A stretch of DNA of 33,379 bases from Phreatobacter sp. (GCF_030691135.1 NZ_JAUYFA010000042.1:1-33379); one strand, 5' to 3'. Shown: positions 1 to 7,138, counted from the first letter of the stretch. A program made the numbers and translations. The notes: generated by a model not told the origin, from the sequence alone.

Positions 1-275
1 TGATAGTTGACGCCGGCATGGATGCCGCCGGTGATGCCGCCGGTGTTGAAGCCCTGGTTGAAACCGGTGGCGACGCCCGTGGCGGTGATGAACTCACGGG
101 TCCTGTCATTGAACCAGACGCCGCCGACCTGGCCGCCGAGATAGAACCCGCTCCAGTTGAAGGCCGGCGCCATGACCGCGCCAGCGATCGGCATGCGCGG
201 CGAGCCAAGATCCGCAGCCTGCACAGCCGTGGCGAAGCCGAGGATGGCGGCGGAGGTGACGAGGAACTTCTTCAT
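1..275 (-). CDS. Outer-membrane beta-barrel protein, N-terminal part (runs off the window)
   Basis: Reading leftwards from an ATG at 275, 91 codons stay open to the window edge, so the 3' end is missing. The product starts MKKFLVTSAAILGFATA and has a Sec signal peptide ending in VQAAD. It continues with the aromatic stretch FNWSGFYLGGQVGG and further Gly/Asn-rich strands. That 'W-[ST]-G-F-Y-[LI]-G' entry is typical of the Omp25/Omp31-like porin family (OMP_b-brl) common in Hyphomicrobiales; these are eight-stranded outer-membrane barrels. A GGAG ribosome-binding site sits six bases upstream of the ATG. The family call rests on the N-terminus only. The gene is read away from the lysR gene that precedes it on the same strand, with 239 bp between them, so it probably has its own promoter. 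Confidence 0.75.
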   Translation of the reverse strand, partial: MKKFLVTSAAILGFATAVQAADLGSPRMPIAGAVMAPAFNWSGFYLGGQVGGVWFNDRTREFITATGVATGFNQGFNTGGITGGIHAGVNY

Positions 276-514
276 ATCTGACTCCAGGAAGTATGGACTT
301 CGATGTCCACATGTTGGCCATGCGTGTTTTTCTGAATTGTGGCGCCATATCGACGCACTCCAAATCGACGCCAGCTGTTGCGTCTGCGCCACACCGTTCC
401 GGGGCGGCGCAGCGCACGCGTCGGCGATCCGGGCGAAATCTCGCCCCGCCAGCGGCCGCTTCGTCCGATAAGTCTGGCGTGGAATGCCCCGGAAACCGGC
501 CTGGGGTTACGAGC

Positions 515-1411
515 TTATGCCACCGCGGAGAACACGCTCCGCGACAGGAAGCCGATGAAGGCATCGGCTGCCGGGCTGCGCTCCCGGCCGGGGACCTCGA
601 TCGCCCAGGCCGCCAGTTCGCGCGTCCTGTAGCCGCGCAGGAGCGGCACCAGGCGCCCGGCCTTCAGGTCGTCCTCGACGACGAAGCGCGGCTGCTGGAT
701 GATTCCCATGCCGGCCAGCGCCGCCGCGAGGAGCGCGTCGCCATTGTTGCTGGTGAGCCGCCCCGTGACGCGAATCCGCTGTTCACTGCCTCCCGGTCCC
801 CGGAACGACCAGCCGCGGCCCGGCTTGGCATAGGCATAGAGCAGGCAGTCATGGGTCAAGAGATCGGTCGGCCGCTGCGGCGCGCCGTTGCTGTCGATAT
901 AGGCGGGCGTCGCACAGAGCACGGTCTCGATGAGCCCGAGGCGGGTCGACGCGAACTCCGCCGTCGGCTGGTCACCGATCCTGACGGCGATGTCAAACCC
1001 TTCGTCGATCAGGTGGACCTGCCGGTCGAGCAGAACAACGTCGACGCGCAGCCGGGAATGAGTGGCCATCAGTTCCGGCAGCCGCGGCGCGATCTGGCGC
1101 CAGCCGAAGGAGACGGGAACGCTCACCCGCAGCGTGCCGGCGACCTCTCCGGCGTCGCTTCCAGGCCGGGCGATGACGTCGCGATAATGGTCGAGCGTCG
1201 CACGGGCGGTGTCCCTCACCCTCGCGCCTGCTTCGGTGAGGGTCTGGCTGCGCGTCGTCCGGATCAGCAGCGGTTCGCCGATCCGCTCCTCCAGGCTGCG
1301 GATGAAGCGGCTGACCGCCATCCGGCTCAGGCCCAGCGACGCCGCGGCCGCGGCCTGGCTGCCCAGTTCGATGGTGGCTGCGAAAGCCTCGAGTTCGGCG
1401 AAACGGTCCAT
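515..1411 (-). CDS. LysR-family transcriptional regulator
   Basis: A 298-residue protein of normal LysR length. Residues 1-60 are the winged helix-turn-helix (MDRFAELEAFAATIELGS, then SLGLSRMAVSRFIRSLEERIG). Residues about 90-290 are the periplasmic-binding-like effector domain (GTLRVSVPVSFG, VRIGDQPTAEFASTRLG, LAGMGIIQQPRFVVEDDL). The sequence resembles the CrgA/DmlR-type subgroup. It is divergent from a periplasmic binding protein gene 101 bp away, the usual arrangement for a LysR protein and its target, so regulation of that gene is the obvious inference. No Shine-Dalgarno is visible. A TATAAT hexamer ends five bases before the ATG, so the transcript may be leaderless. The inducer cannot be read from the sequence. 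Confidence 0.9.
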   Translation of the reverse strand: MDRFAELEAFAATIELGSQAAAAASLGLSRMAVSRFIRSLEERIGEPLLIRTTRSQTLTEAGARVRDTARATLDHYRDVIARPGSDAGEVAGTLRVSVPVSFGWRQIAPRLPELMATHSRLRVDVVLLDRQVHLIDEGFDIAVRIGDQPTAEFASTRLGLIETVLCATPAYIDSNGAPQRPTDLLTHDCLLYAYAKPGRGWSFRGPGGSEQRIRVTGRLTSNNGDALLAAALAGMGIIQQPRFVVEDDLKAGRLVPLLRGYRTRELAAWAIEVPGRERSPAADAFIGFLSRSVFSAVA

Positions 1412-1416
1412 GCCAG

Positions 1417-1438
1417 ATTATAACATCAGCGTTATAAT
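1417..1438. promoter_or_regulatory. Perfect inverted repeat, probable LysR operator overlapping the lysR promoter
   Basis: ATTATAAC - six bases - GTTATAAT is a perfect 8-bp inverted repeat in otherwise GC-rich DNA. It holds the T-N11-A type symmetry bound by LysR proteins. On the minus strand it contains TATAAT (1422-1417). A TTGAGC lies 18 bp upstream (1446-1441), a good sigma-70 pair for lysR. Binding here would cover the lysR promoter and lie 75 bp from the divergent gene's start codon, which suits autorepression plus activation. Confidence 0.65.
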
Positions 1439-1512
1439 TGGCTCAACGCTTAGTTTATTGTAACAGTCATGGAACATTGCGATAGGAGCGACATCACCGG
1501 AGGCACGACGCC

Positions 1513-2658
1513 ATGACCGCACAGACACCCCTGTCCCTGACCGACCGCCGCAGGGCTCTGACCGGCCTGCTGGCCGCCCCTCTCCTGATGACGGCGGCCG
1601 GCGCCGTCGCGGCGCCGACCCCTCTCGTCCCCTCGCCCGACCTCGACACCCGCAGCCTCGACGACATCCACAAAGCGGCGATGGCCGAAGGCGGCAAGCT
1701 GATCGTTTATGCGGGTGGCGACGTCCCCAATGCCTATGCCGGCGTCGAGCGGGCCTTCATGACGCGCTTTCCGGGCATGTCGATCCGGATGTTCGCCGAT
1801 CTCAGCAAGTATCACGATGCGCGCATCGATCTGCAGCTGGCACGCGGCCGGCTGGAGGCCGATGTCGCGGTCCTGCAGACGCTGCATGACTTCGACCGCT
1901 GGAAGGCCCAGGGCCAACTGCTCCTCTACAGGCCTGCCGACTGGGACGCGATCCACTCCGAATACAAGGATCCCGACGGGGCCTATGCCGGCATCGGCAT
2001 CATCGCCTTCAGCAACAGCTACAACACCGCAATGCTGACCGAGGCCACAGCCCCCCGCGATGCCGTCGATTATCTCGACCCGAGCCTGAAGGGCCGCGTC
2101 GTCCTGACCTATCCCCATGACGACGATGCGGTGCTCTATCAGTTCGACCGGATCGTCCATGCCCATGGCTGGGACTACATGGACAAGCTGATGGCGCAGG
2201 ACGTTCTCTGGATCCGCGGCACCGTGCCCGCGCGCCTCGCCGTCAACGAGGGCCGGCGGGCCGCGACCTTCACCGCATCCGGGACCTTCGCCAACATTCC
2301 CAATGCGCCCTCGCGCTTCATCCTGCCGCGCAACGACGTGTTCCAGTCCTGGGCGCAGACCGCGGCGATCCTCAAGGAAGCCCGGAACAAGGAGGCGGCC
2401 AAGCTGTTCATCAGCTGGATGGCAGCCCGCGACACGACGGTCGGCCGCACCGGCCAGTGGTCGGTCCGGCGGGATGTGCCAGCGGCCGGCGGCATGAAAC
2501 CGCTTGGCGAGTACAATACGAGTCCGCTGCGGTTCAAGGATTTCATGAAGGACCGCGAGCGGATCGAGATCCTCAAGACCCAGTTCGAGCACGTCATCGG
2601 GCCTGCCGCCGGCCCCAATCCGACCGGCATGAAGGGCGTCTACCTCGTTCAGACCTGA
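1513..2658 (+). CDS. Periplasmic extracellular solute-binding protein (orphan ABC-type)
   Basis: A 381-residue secreted binding protein. The N-terminus has a basic region (DRRRALTG) and a hydrophobic stretch to AGAVAAP, a signal peptide that could use Sec or Tat. The body fits the family-1/Fe(III)-type extracellular solute-binding fold: GKLIVYAGGDVPN, then FMTRFPGMSIRMFAD, and a late KEARNKEAAKLFISWMAAR region like the C-terminal lobe of these proteins. The ligand cannot be told; iron, polyamine and small organic acid binders share this pattern. No permease or ATPase gene is adjacent. It is divergent from a LysR gene and is followed by a metallo-hydrolase gene on the same strand. The start is supported by CGGAGG about ten bases upstream of the ATG. 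Confidence 0.8.
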   Translation: MTAQTPLSLTDRRRALTGLLAAPLLMTAAGAVAAPTPLVPSPDLDTRSLDDIHKAAMAEGGKLIVYAGGDVPNAYAGVERAFMTRFPGMSIRMFADLSKYHDARIDLQLARGRLEADVAVLQTLHDFDRWKAQGQLLLYRPADWDAIHSEYKDPDGAYAGIGIIAFSNSYNTAMLTEATAPRDAVDYLDPSLKGRVVLTYPHDDDAVLYQFDRIVHAHGWDYMDKLMAQDVLWIRGTVPARLAVNEGRRAATFTASGTFANIPNAPSRFILPRNDVFQSWAQTAAILKEARNKEAAKLFISWMAARDTTVGRTGQWSVRRDVPAAGGMKPLGEYNTSPLRFKDFMKDRERIEILKTQFEHVIGPAAGPNPTGMKGVYLVQT

Positions 2659-2666
2659 TCGCCTCC

Positions 2667-2703
2667 GCCGCCGCAGATGCCCGGACAGTCCGGGCGCGGC
2701 GGC
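2667..2703 (+). terminator. Long GC hairpin between binding-protein and hydrolase genes
   Basis: GCCGCCGC (2667-2674) pairs with GCGGCGGC (2696-2703). Inside it, GCCCGGA (2679-2685) pairs with TCCGGGC (2689-2695) around a 3-base loop. Four bases (2675-2678) bulge on one side. There is no T run after it, so it may attenuate or stabilise the upstream message rather than act as a full intrinsic terminator. Confidence 0.5.
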
Positions 2704-2744
2704 GGCCCGTCATACCTCCCCGAAACTCTGGCCAAGGTGTCCCC

Positions 2745-3779
2745 ATGCGCTTGTTCAAACCGCCGAGCAGTGCCTTTAGTGCCGAACCGGTCTCGCCCTC
2801 GCGGCGGAACTTCTTGGCCACGGCCTGTGCCTGCTGTGCGGTATGGGCTCTGGACCCGGCCCCTGCCCTGGCGCAGTCGCCGGAGGTACAGCGCCACCTC
2901 GCCTTAGCGCGCGAGGCGGCAGGCACCGACCTCCTGTCCTATTTCGGTCTCAGCCAGATTGCCGCGCCTACGCCCGGGCTTCGGCGGGTTTCCCCCGACG
3001 AACTGATGCGCATGCCGACGCCGCCTCCGGGTCAGGCCTTCGACAACCTGTTCTTCGTCGGCAATCGCTGGGTCAGCGCCTGGGCGGTCGTCACGTCGGA
3101 CGGCATCATCCTGATCGACGCCATGGACAATGACGACGAGGCGGAACACATCATCGATGCCGGGATGCGCAAGCTCGGCCTCGACCCCAAGTCCATCAAG
3201 ATGGTCGTCGTCACCCATGGCCACGGCGACCATTACGGCGGCGTCGGCTACCTCAAGCGGAAGTACAATCCTCAGATCATCGCCAGCACGCTCGACTGGA
3301 CGATGATGGAGACCGCCCTCGAATTCGACCGCCCGGACTGGGGTCGCCCACCGCAGCGGGATGTCGCAGTCGACGACGGCAGCGTGCTGCGTCTCGGCGA
3401 CACGTCCATCGACGTGCTGCTGACGCCGGGCCATACGATGGGAACGATTTCGCTGCTGTTCAACGCCAGGAGCGGCGGGGCGACCCATCGGGTCATGCTC
3501 TGGGGCGGCACCGCGTTCAATTTCGGCCGCCGGGCTGACCGCCTGACCCGGATCGACGCCTATATCGCGGCGACAGATCGCGCCCGCGAGATCGCGGTGC
3601 GCCAGAACGTCGACGTGTTCATCTCCAACCACAATATCTACGATCAGGCGGTCGAGAAGCTGGAGACCATGGCCCGTGGTGGACCGAACCCGTTCGTCCT
3701 CGGCTCGGCCACGACGGCCCGCGCGCTGACGGTGATGAACGAATGCGCCAAGGCGACCCGCGTGGTCTGGTCGAGCTGA
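2745..3779 (+). CDS. Exported metallo-beta-lactamase-fold hydrolase
   Basis: 344 residues from the ATG at 2745. The N-terminus carries a twin-arginine-like export signal (SRRNFLATACACC, residues 19-31, cleavage near ALAQS). The MBL core is complete: HGHGDH at 158-163 gives the zinc-site residues H158, H160, D162 and H163; PGHTMGT supplies H230; and SNHN supplies H296. The WGGTAFNF stretch and a late His in place of a separate bridging Asp resemble subclass B3 lactamases and their non-lactamase relatives. Substrate is unknown; it could be a beta-lactam, a lactone or another ester. It follows the solute-binding gene by 86 bp with a strong hairpin between, so partial co-transcription is likely. 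The longer open frame upstream of 2745 lacks a signal peptide and is not used. Confidence 0.85.
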   Translation: MRLFKPPSSAFSAEPVSPSRRNFLATACACCAVWALDPAPALAQSPEVQRHLALAREAAGTDLLSYFGLSQIAAPTPGLRRVSPDELMRMPTPPPGQAFDNLFFVGNRWVSAWAVVTSDGIILIDAMDNDDEAEHIIDAGMRKLGLDPKSIKMVVVTHGHGDHYGGVGYLKRKYNPQIIASTLDWTMMETALEFDRPDWGRPPQRDVAVDDGSVLRLGDTSIDVLLTPGHTMGTISLLFNARSGGATHRVMLWGGTAFNFGRRADRLTRIDAYIAATDRAREIAVRQNVDVFISNHNIYDQAVEKLETMARGGPNPFVLGSATTARALTVMNECAKATRVVWSS

Positions 3780-3789
3780 CGCCGATCCT

Positions 3790-3814
3790 GGCGTCCGGCT
3801 GCAAGCCGGACGCC
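3790..3814 (+). terminator. Hairpin terminator candidate after the hydrolase gene
   Basis: GGCGTCCGGC and GCCGGACGCC form a perfect 10-bp stem around a TGCAA loop, starting 11 bases past the stop codon. No T tract follows, so strength as an intrinsic terminator is uncertain. Confidence 0.55.
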
Positions 3815-3962
3815 TCAGGCCAGAGCGGCCGATCGGGACGGTGATCCGGCGATGCCGGACCCGGCCGACGGCCTGTGCGCCGTGCCCATTCCCCTGTCCG
3901 CTGTTTCACGGCCATCGATTTCGGGCGCGCCCTGCTGTCTTCAGGCCGCCCGGACCGCCGCC

Positions 3963-4003
3963 TGTAAGCGTTCTTGACACCCTTGTGTAAAAATATTATT
4001 ACG
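3963..4003. promoter_or_regulatory. Two near-matches to the PpsR/CrtJ site over the puc promoter
   Basis: The PpsR/CrtJ repressor of photosynthesis genes binds TGT-N12-ACA. TGT-N12-ACG occurs at 3986-4003, over the -10. TGT-N11-ACA occurs at 3963-3979, over the -35. Each is imperfect (one base, or one spacer base, off), but both sit exactly on the promoter elements of an LH2 operon, where such a repressor would act. This is inference from motif and position. Confidence 0.4.
3974..4002 (+). promoter_or_regulatory. Sigma-70-type promoter for the puc operon
   Basis: A consensus -35 (TTGACA, 3974-3979), a 17-bp spacer, and TATTAC (3997-4002) as -10. Transcription would start near 4009 and give a leader of about 250 bases before pucB. 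The block is strikingly AT-rich for this window. Confidence 0.6.
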
Positions 4004-4142
4004 CTACTATATGTCACATTAAGTTGACGGTCGGCCGCCGATGGAGTGCTCCGCGAAGAGCCGGGCCGGTGCCGTCAGACAGCATTCTCTCCGTTTGACC
4101 GCCGTGCCGTGCCGGCAGGCCGTCCGCTCGAAGGATCGATAT

Positions 4143-4161
4143 TCGGTGCGCTGCGCACCGA
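4143..4161 (+). other. Leader hairpin upstream of pucB
   Basis: TCGGTGCG - CTG - CGCACCGA is a perfect 8-bp stem with a three-base loop, about 100 bases before pucB inside the predicted untranslated leader. A role in mRNA stability is possible but not shown. Confidence 0.4.
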
Positions 4162-4258
4162 CAGGCACTGCGCGCTAGCTGACTGCGGCGCGTAGGAGAC
4201 ACGTGGCTTTGCGGGTCTCGCAACAGGAGCGGTCTTGTCTCACTGAGGGAGAAAGCAA

Positions 4259-4420
4259 GTGGACAATCTGGACGATCCAAACAGGGTCTGGCCGACGGGC
4301 CTGACCATCAAGGAGTCGGAGGCGCTGCACAGGCACGTCATCGACGGAGCGCGCGTCTTCTTCGCGATCTCGCTTTTCGCGCACCTGCTCGCCTACATCT
4401 ATTCTCCCTGGCTCAAGTGA
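4259..4420 (+). CDS. pucB: Light-harvesting LH2 (B800-850 type) beta subunit
   Basis: 53 residues starting at GTG 4259 behind a GAGGGAG ribosome-binding site. One membrane helix carries LFAHLLAY, whose His ligates the B850-type bacteriochlorophyll, and the chain ends in the family signature YSPWLK. ALHRHVIDGARVFF matches the conserved cytoplasmic-interface stretch; its Arg corresponds to the residue hydrogen-bonded to the B800 pigment. The N-terminus (NRVWPTGLT) is like the Rhodobacter-type PucB (NKVWPSGLT, from memory). It is an antenna peptide of the inner (intracytoplasmic) membrane and pairs with PucA, whose gene begins 12 bp downstream. pucC follows, so this is a standard pucBAC order. 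An LH1 beta (PufB) is less likely because the next gene is clearly an LH2-type alpha and no puf reaction-centre genes follow. Confidence 0.92.
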   Translation: MDNLDDPNRVWPTGLTIKESEALHRHVIDGARVFFAISLFAHLLAYIYSPWLK

Positions 4421-4432
4421 AGGGGAAATCCG

Positions 4433-4834
4433 ATGAACAATGGTCGAATCTGGTGTGTGGTCAATCCGACAGTCGGATTGCCGCTCTTCCTCGGCAGCGT
4501 CGCGATGATCTCGTTCACGGTGCATTTCGCCGTGCTGAACAACACGACCTGGGTCGCCGACTTCTTCAAGGGCAAGTCGCGGACGGCAGCGCGCGCTGAC
4601 ACCGCCCCGATCACTCCGGTGGCGTTGCGCGCCGACGGCAACACGACCTTCGTGCTCAACGTCGCACCGGCCGCAGCCGGCGACGCGGTCAGGCAGATCG
4701 TGGTGACGGTGACGCCGCAAGGCACGGCCAGCGTGGTCGATACCCCGCCGCGAGCAAGCCCCAGCGCGACGGAAGGCTCGGCCGGTGTGGTGGACAGTCC
4801 GCCGGGGCGAATGGCCTTCGCCACCCGAGAATGA
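4433..4834 (+). CDS. pucA: Light-harvesting LH2 alpha subunit with long C-terminal tail
   Basis: 133 residues, against the usual 50-65. Residues 1-47 align without gaps to classical LH2 alpha: [17 protein letters not shown], then a membrane helix with H31 as B850 ligand, and NNTTW. Met1-Asn2, where LH2 alpha provides the B800 ligand, is kept. Positions 44-45, Tyr-Trp or Tyr-Tyr in 850-nm complexes, are Phe-Phe here. These residues hydrogen-bond the B850 acetyl groups, and their replacement by Phe/Leu gives the 820-nm LH3 spectrum, so a blue-shifted antenna is inferred. Residues about 50-133 form an Ala/Val/Pro/Thr-rich periplasmic tail with no pigment-binding features; it could be a genuine extension or result from loss of the original stop. 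Twelve base pairs separate it from pucB, so the two are co-transcribed. Confidence 0.9.
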   Translation: MNNGRIWCVVNPTVGLPLFLGSVAMISFTVHFAVLNNTTWVADFFKGKSRTAARADTAPITPVALRADGNTTFVLNVAPAAAGDAVRQIVVTVTPQGTASVVDTPPRASPSATEGSAGVVDSPPGRMAFATRE

Positions 4835-4884
4835 CGGCGCAATCTGCCCGGCATGGGCGGTGACGATCACTGCGGTCGTATGAT

Positions 4885-4915
4885 CCCGGTCCGGACCTTG
4901 AATCCGGCTACCGGG
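4885..4915 (+). other. Hairpin in the pucA-pucC gap
   Basis: CCCGGTCCGGA (4885-4895) pairs with TCCGG (4903-4907) and ACCGGG (4910-4915), with a two-base bulge and a seven-base loop. In other puc and puf operons, hairpins after the structural antenna genes protect the pucBA segment and limit read-through to pucC. The same role is inferred here. The rest of the 253-bp gap shows no gene. Confidence 0.45.
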
Positions 4916-5087
4916 TCATGCGGCTGCTGCCGCCAGCCTTGGCGGGGCGTCCGTATCCGGGCGCGCCGACCTCCTATCAGACCGTGCCGCGCCCCGCGAA
5001 GGCGCTCGGGCGCCGCGCAAGGCGAAACCGGAGGCAGGGCAATGCGACGGGCCATGGGGTTCACGGCGCGATGAGCGGTTCGAGGCG

Positions 5088-6485
5088 ATGAATTCGATCA
5101 GTCAGAGAGCGATGAGGGCTTGGGTCGGGCTCGGCCCGCGCTTCCTGCCCTTTGCGGATGCCGCCTCCGCCGAGGTGCCGCTGTCGCGCCTGCTGCGCCT
5201 GTCCCTGGTTCAGGTCTCGGTCGGCATGTCGCTGGTGCTGATGGTCGGCACGCTGAACCGCGTCATGATCGTCGAACTGGGCATCTCCGCCGGCCTGGTC
5301 GCGACCATGATCGCGCTGCCCGTGCTGTTTGCGCCGTTCCGGGCCTTGATCGGGCAGAGTTCCGACACCCATGTGTCGGTGCTCGGCTGGAAGCGGGTCC
5401 CCTTCCTGTTCAATGGCACGATGGTGCAGTTCGGCGGGCTGGCCCTCATGCCCTTCGCGCTGCTCGTGCTCTCCGGCGGTGGCGCGGCCAAGGATTATCC
5501 GGTCTGGATCGGACAGGCCGCCGCGGCGCTGTCGTTCCTGCTGGTCGGGGCCGGTGTCCACACGACGCAGACCGTCGTCCTCGCCCTCGCCACCGACCTG
5601 ACCAGCGAAGACCGGCGACCGAAGGTTGTCGGCCTCATGTATGTGATGCTGCTGGTCGGCACCATCGCCAGTGCGCTGATCTTTGGCCATCTGCTCGAGG
5701 AGTTCACGCCGGGCCGGCTGATTCAGGTGATCCAGGGCACCGCCGTGGTGACGATCGCGCTGAACGGCATCGCGCTGTGGAAACAGGAAAGCCTGAAGCG
5801 CATGACGGCTGCCGAGTTGGCCGCACCGCAACCGAGCTTCCGCGATTCGATGCGACGCTACATGCAGGGCGAGGCGGCGCGACGCCGGCTTGTCGCCGTC
5901 GGTCTCGGCACCATGGCCTTCGGCATGCAGGACGTGCTCCTCGAGCCCTATGGCGGCGAGATCCTCGGGCTCTCGGTCGCCGACACCACCAAGCTGACCG
6001 CCGCCCTGGCCGGCGGCGGGCTCATCGGCTTCGGCATGGCGTCCCAAGTGCTCAGCCGCGGCGCAGACGCCTTCACCATGGCAGGGCTCGGCACGCTCGT
6101 CGGCATTCTCGGCTTTGCCGGGGTGATCGCCGCAGCCCCGGCGGGCTCACCCATGCTTTTCGCCGCAGGCGTCATCGTCATCGGTGCCGGCGGCGGCCTG
6201 TTCGGGCATGGCACACTGACCGCTGCGATGAACTATGCGCCGGAGGGCCAGGCTGGGCTGGCGCTCGGCACCTGGGGCGCCATCCAGGCCACTGCCGCAG
6301 GGCTTGGTATCGCCGTCGGGGGACTCCTGCGCGACGTCGCCATGTCGATCGGAGCGCTGGAAGGTCTTGGCGCAGCACGCGGCTACATGATCGTCTATGC
6401 GACGGAAATCGTTCTGCTCCTCGCGACCTTGGCAGCGATGTCCTCGCTGTTTCGGCCCGCCGGGGACCAGAGCACCAGAGGCTAG
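5088..6485 (+). CDS. pucC: PucC-type bacteriochlorophyll delivery / LH assembly protein (MFS, BCD family)
   Basis: A 465-residue integral membrane protein with about 12 hydrophobic segments and the BCD-family start: LGPRFLPFADA, then LLRLSLVQVSVGMSLVLMVG and LNRVMIVELG. A loop TDLTSEDRRPKVVGLMY and the later FGMQDVLLEPYGGEILG and GLFGHGTLTAAMNYAPEGQAG stretches are characteristic of PucC/LhaA proteins. In Rhodobacter, PucC is needed for LH2 assembly and is thought to deliver bacteriochlorophyll to the antenna peptides in the inner membrane. Its place behind pucBA fixes it as PucC rather than LhaA (LH1) or the Bch2/ORF428 paralogue. Start: ATG at 5088, preceded by GAGGCG. It lies 253 bp after pucA and 36 bp before the next gene. 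Confidence 0.93.
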   Translation: MNSISQRAMRAWVGLGPRFLPFADAASAEVPLSRLLRLSLVQVSVGMSLVLMVGTLNRVMIVELGISAGLVATMIALPVLFAPFRALIGQSSDTHVSVLGWKRVPFLFNGTMVQFGGLALMPFALLVLSGGGAAKDYPVWIGQAAAALSFLLVGAGVHTTQTVVLALATDLTSEDRRPKVVGLMYVMLLVGTIASALIFGHLLEEFTPGRLIQVIQGTAVVTIALNGIALWKQESLKRMTAAELAAPQPSFRDSMRRYMQGEAARRRLVAVGLGTMAFGMQDVLLEPYGGEILGLSVADTTKLTAALAGGGLIGFGMASQVLSRGADAFTMAGLGTLVGILGFAGVIAAAPAGSPMLFAAGVIVIGAGGGLFGHGTLTAAMNYAPEGQAGLALGTWGAIQATAAGLGIAVGGLLRDVAMSIGALEGLGAARGYMIVYATEIVLLLATLAAMSSLFRPAGDQSTRG

Positions 6486-6521
6486 CGGCGCGCGGCGCCT
6501 GTCGAACCGGGACATTGGGAC

Positions 6522-7118
6522 ATGACACAGACAATCGGCAAACTCTTCGGTTCTCCGAGCCAGGCGACAGCGGCGGCGGACAGGCTCAAGGCCACCGGCT
6601 ATCGGCACGTCTTCGTGTTTCTCGGCGACCCGTCCGGTGCCGACGATGCTGATGCCGCCGTCGATCCGGGCGTCGTCAAGGCGATGATGGAAGCCCACAT
6701 CTACAAGTCCCATGCGCAGATCTATGCCGGCCATCTCGCCAAGGGCGCCAGTCTGGTGCTGGTCCATGCCTACTGGGGAACCGCGCAGAAGGCGATCACC
6801 CTGCTCAAGAGCTTCGATCCCCTGCCCGACGCCATCCCCAAGCCGCCGGTGCCGAGCCGCTTCATCTACAATGAGCGCACGCCGTTCTCGAGCACATTCG
6901 AACTGCCGCTGCTCACCGAGAAGGTGATGCATCCGGCCGAGACGCTCTCGGGGATCGGCTCTCTGACCAAGCGGCCGCGCCTGTTCACATCCGGCTGGCT
7001 GCCGATGCTGACCGGCTCCGCGGCGCCGTTGTCCGGCCTGTTCAACCTGCCGACGCTGACCCGGTCGAAGACCCCGTTCTCGTCGCTGCTCCGCCTGCCG
7101 CTGCTAAAGCGCATGTAG
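6522..7118 (+). CDS. Last gene of the puc operon: repeat-tailed protein of unknown function
   Basis: 198 residues, 36 bp behind pucC and followed by a terminator, so it should be expressed with the antenna. Residues 1-100 look like a small alpha/beta domain: GKLFGSPSQATAAADRLKATG resembles the opening of general-stress GsiB/17M-type domains, and GASLVLVHAY follows. No membrane helix is evident. Residues 121-196 are a run of repeats with a period of 16-17 residues and consensus P-[FL]-S-[SG]-x-[FL]-x-L-P-x-L-T: PFSSTFELPLLT, a degenerate copy ending IGSLT, RLFTSGWLPMLT, PLSGLFNLPTLT and PFSSLLRLPLLK. Rhodobacter puc operons end in pucD/pucE, which stabilise LH2, but I see no clear sequence likeness to PucE, so no symbol is given. 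An accessory role with LH2 is inferred from position only. Confidence 0.75.
   Translation: MTQTIGKLFGSPSQATAAADRLKATGYRHVFVFLGDPSGADDADAAVDPGVVKAMMEAHIYKSHAQIYAGHLAKGASLVLVHAYWGTAQKAITLLKSFDPLPDAIPKPPVPSRFIYNERTPFSSTFELPLLTEKVMHPAETLSGIGSLTKRPRLFTSGWLPMLTGSAAPLSGLFNLPTLTRSKTPFSSLLRLPLLKRM
6882..7115 (+). repeat. Tandem 48-bp coding repeats (16 residues) in the puc operon's last gene
   Basis: Copies begin at residues 121, about 137, 153, 169 and 185, a 16-residue spacing. Four copies share a Leu-Pro-x-Leu-[Thr/Lys] core; the second is degenerate. DNA identity between copies is lower than protein similarity, so this is an old, selected repeat rather than a recent duplication. Confidence 0.6.
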
Positions 7119-7138
7119 AACCGGGCGTGCGGTGCGCT

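Larger units (their letters stand above)
3780..4258. other. 479-bp intergenic region upstream of pucB
   Basis: No coding region is supported here. It holds a hairpin just after the hydrolase stop, a T/A-rich promoter block at 3963-4016 in sharp contrast to the surrounding GC-rich DNA, and a roughly 250-base leader for pucB with at least one strong hairpin. These are listed separately. Confidence 0.7.
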
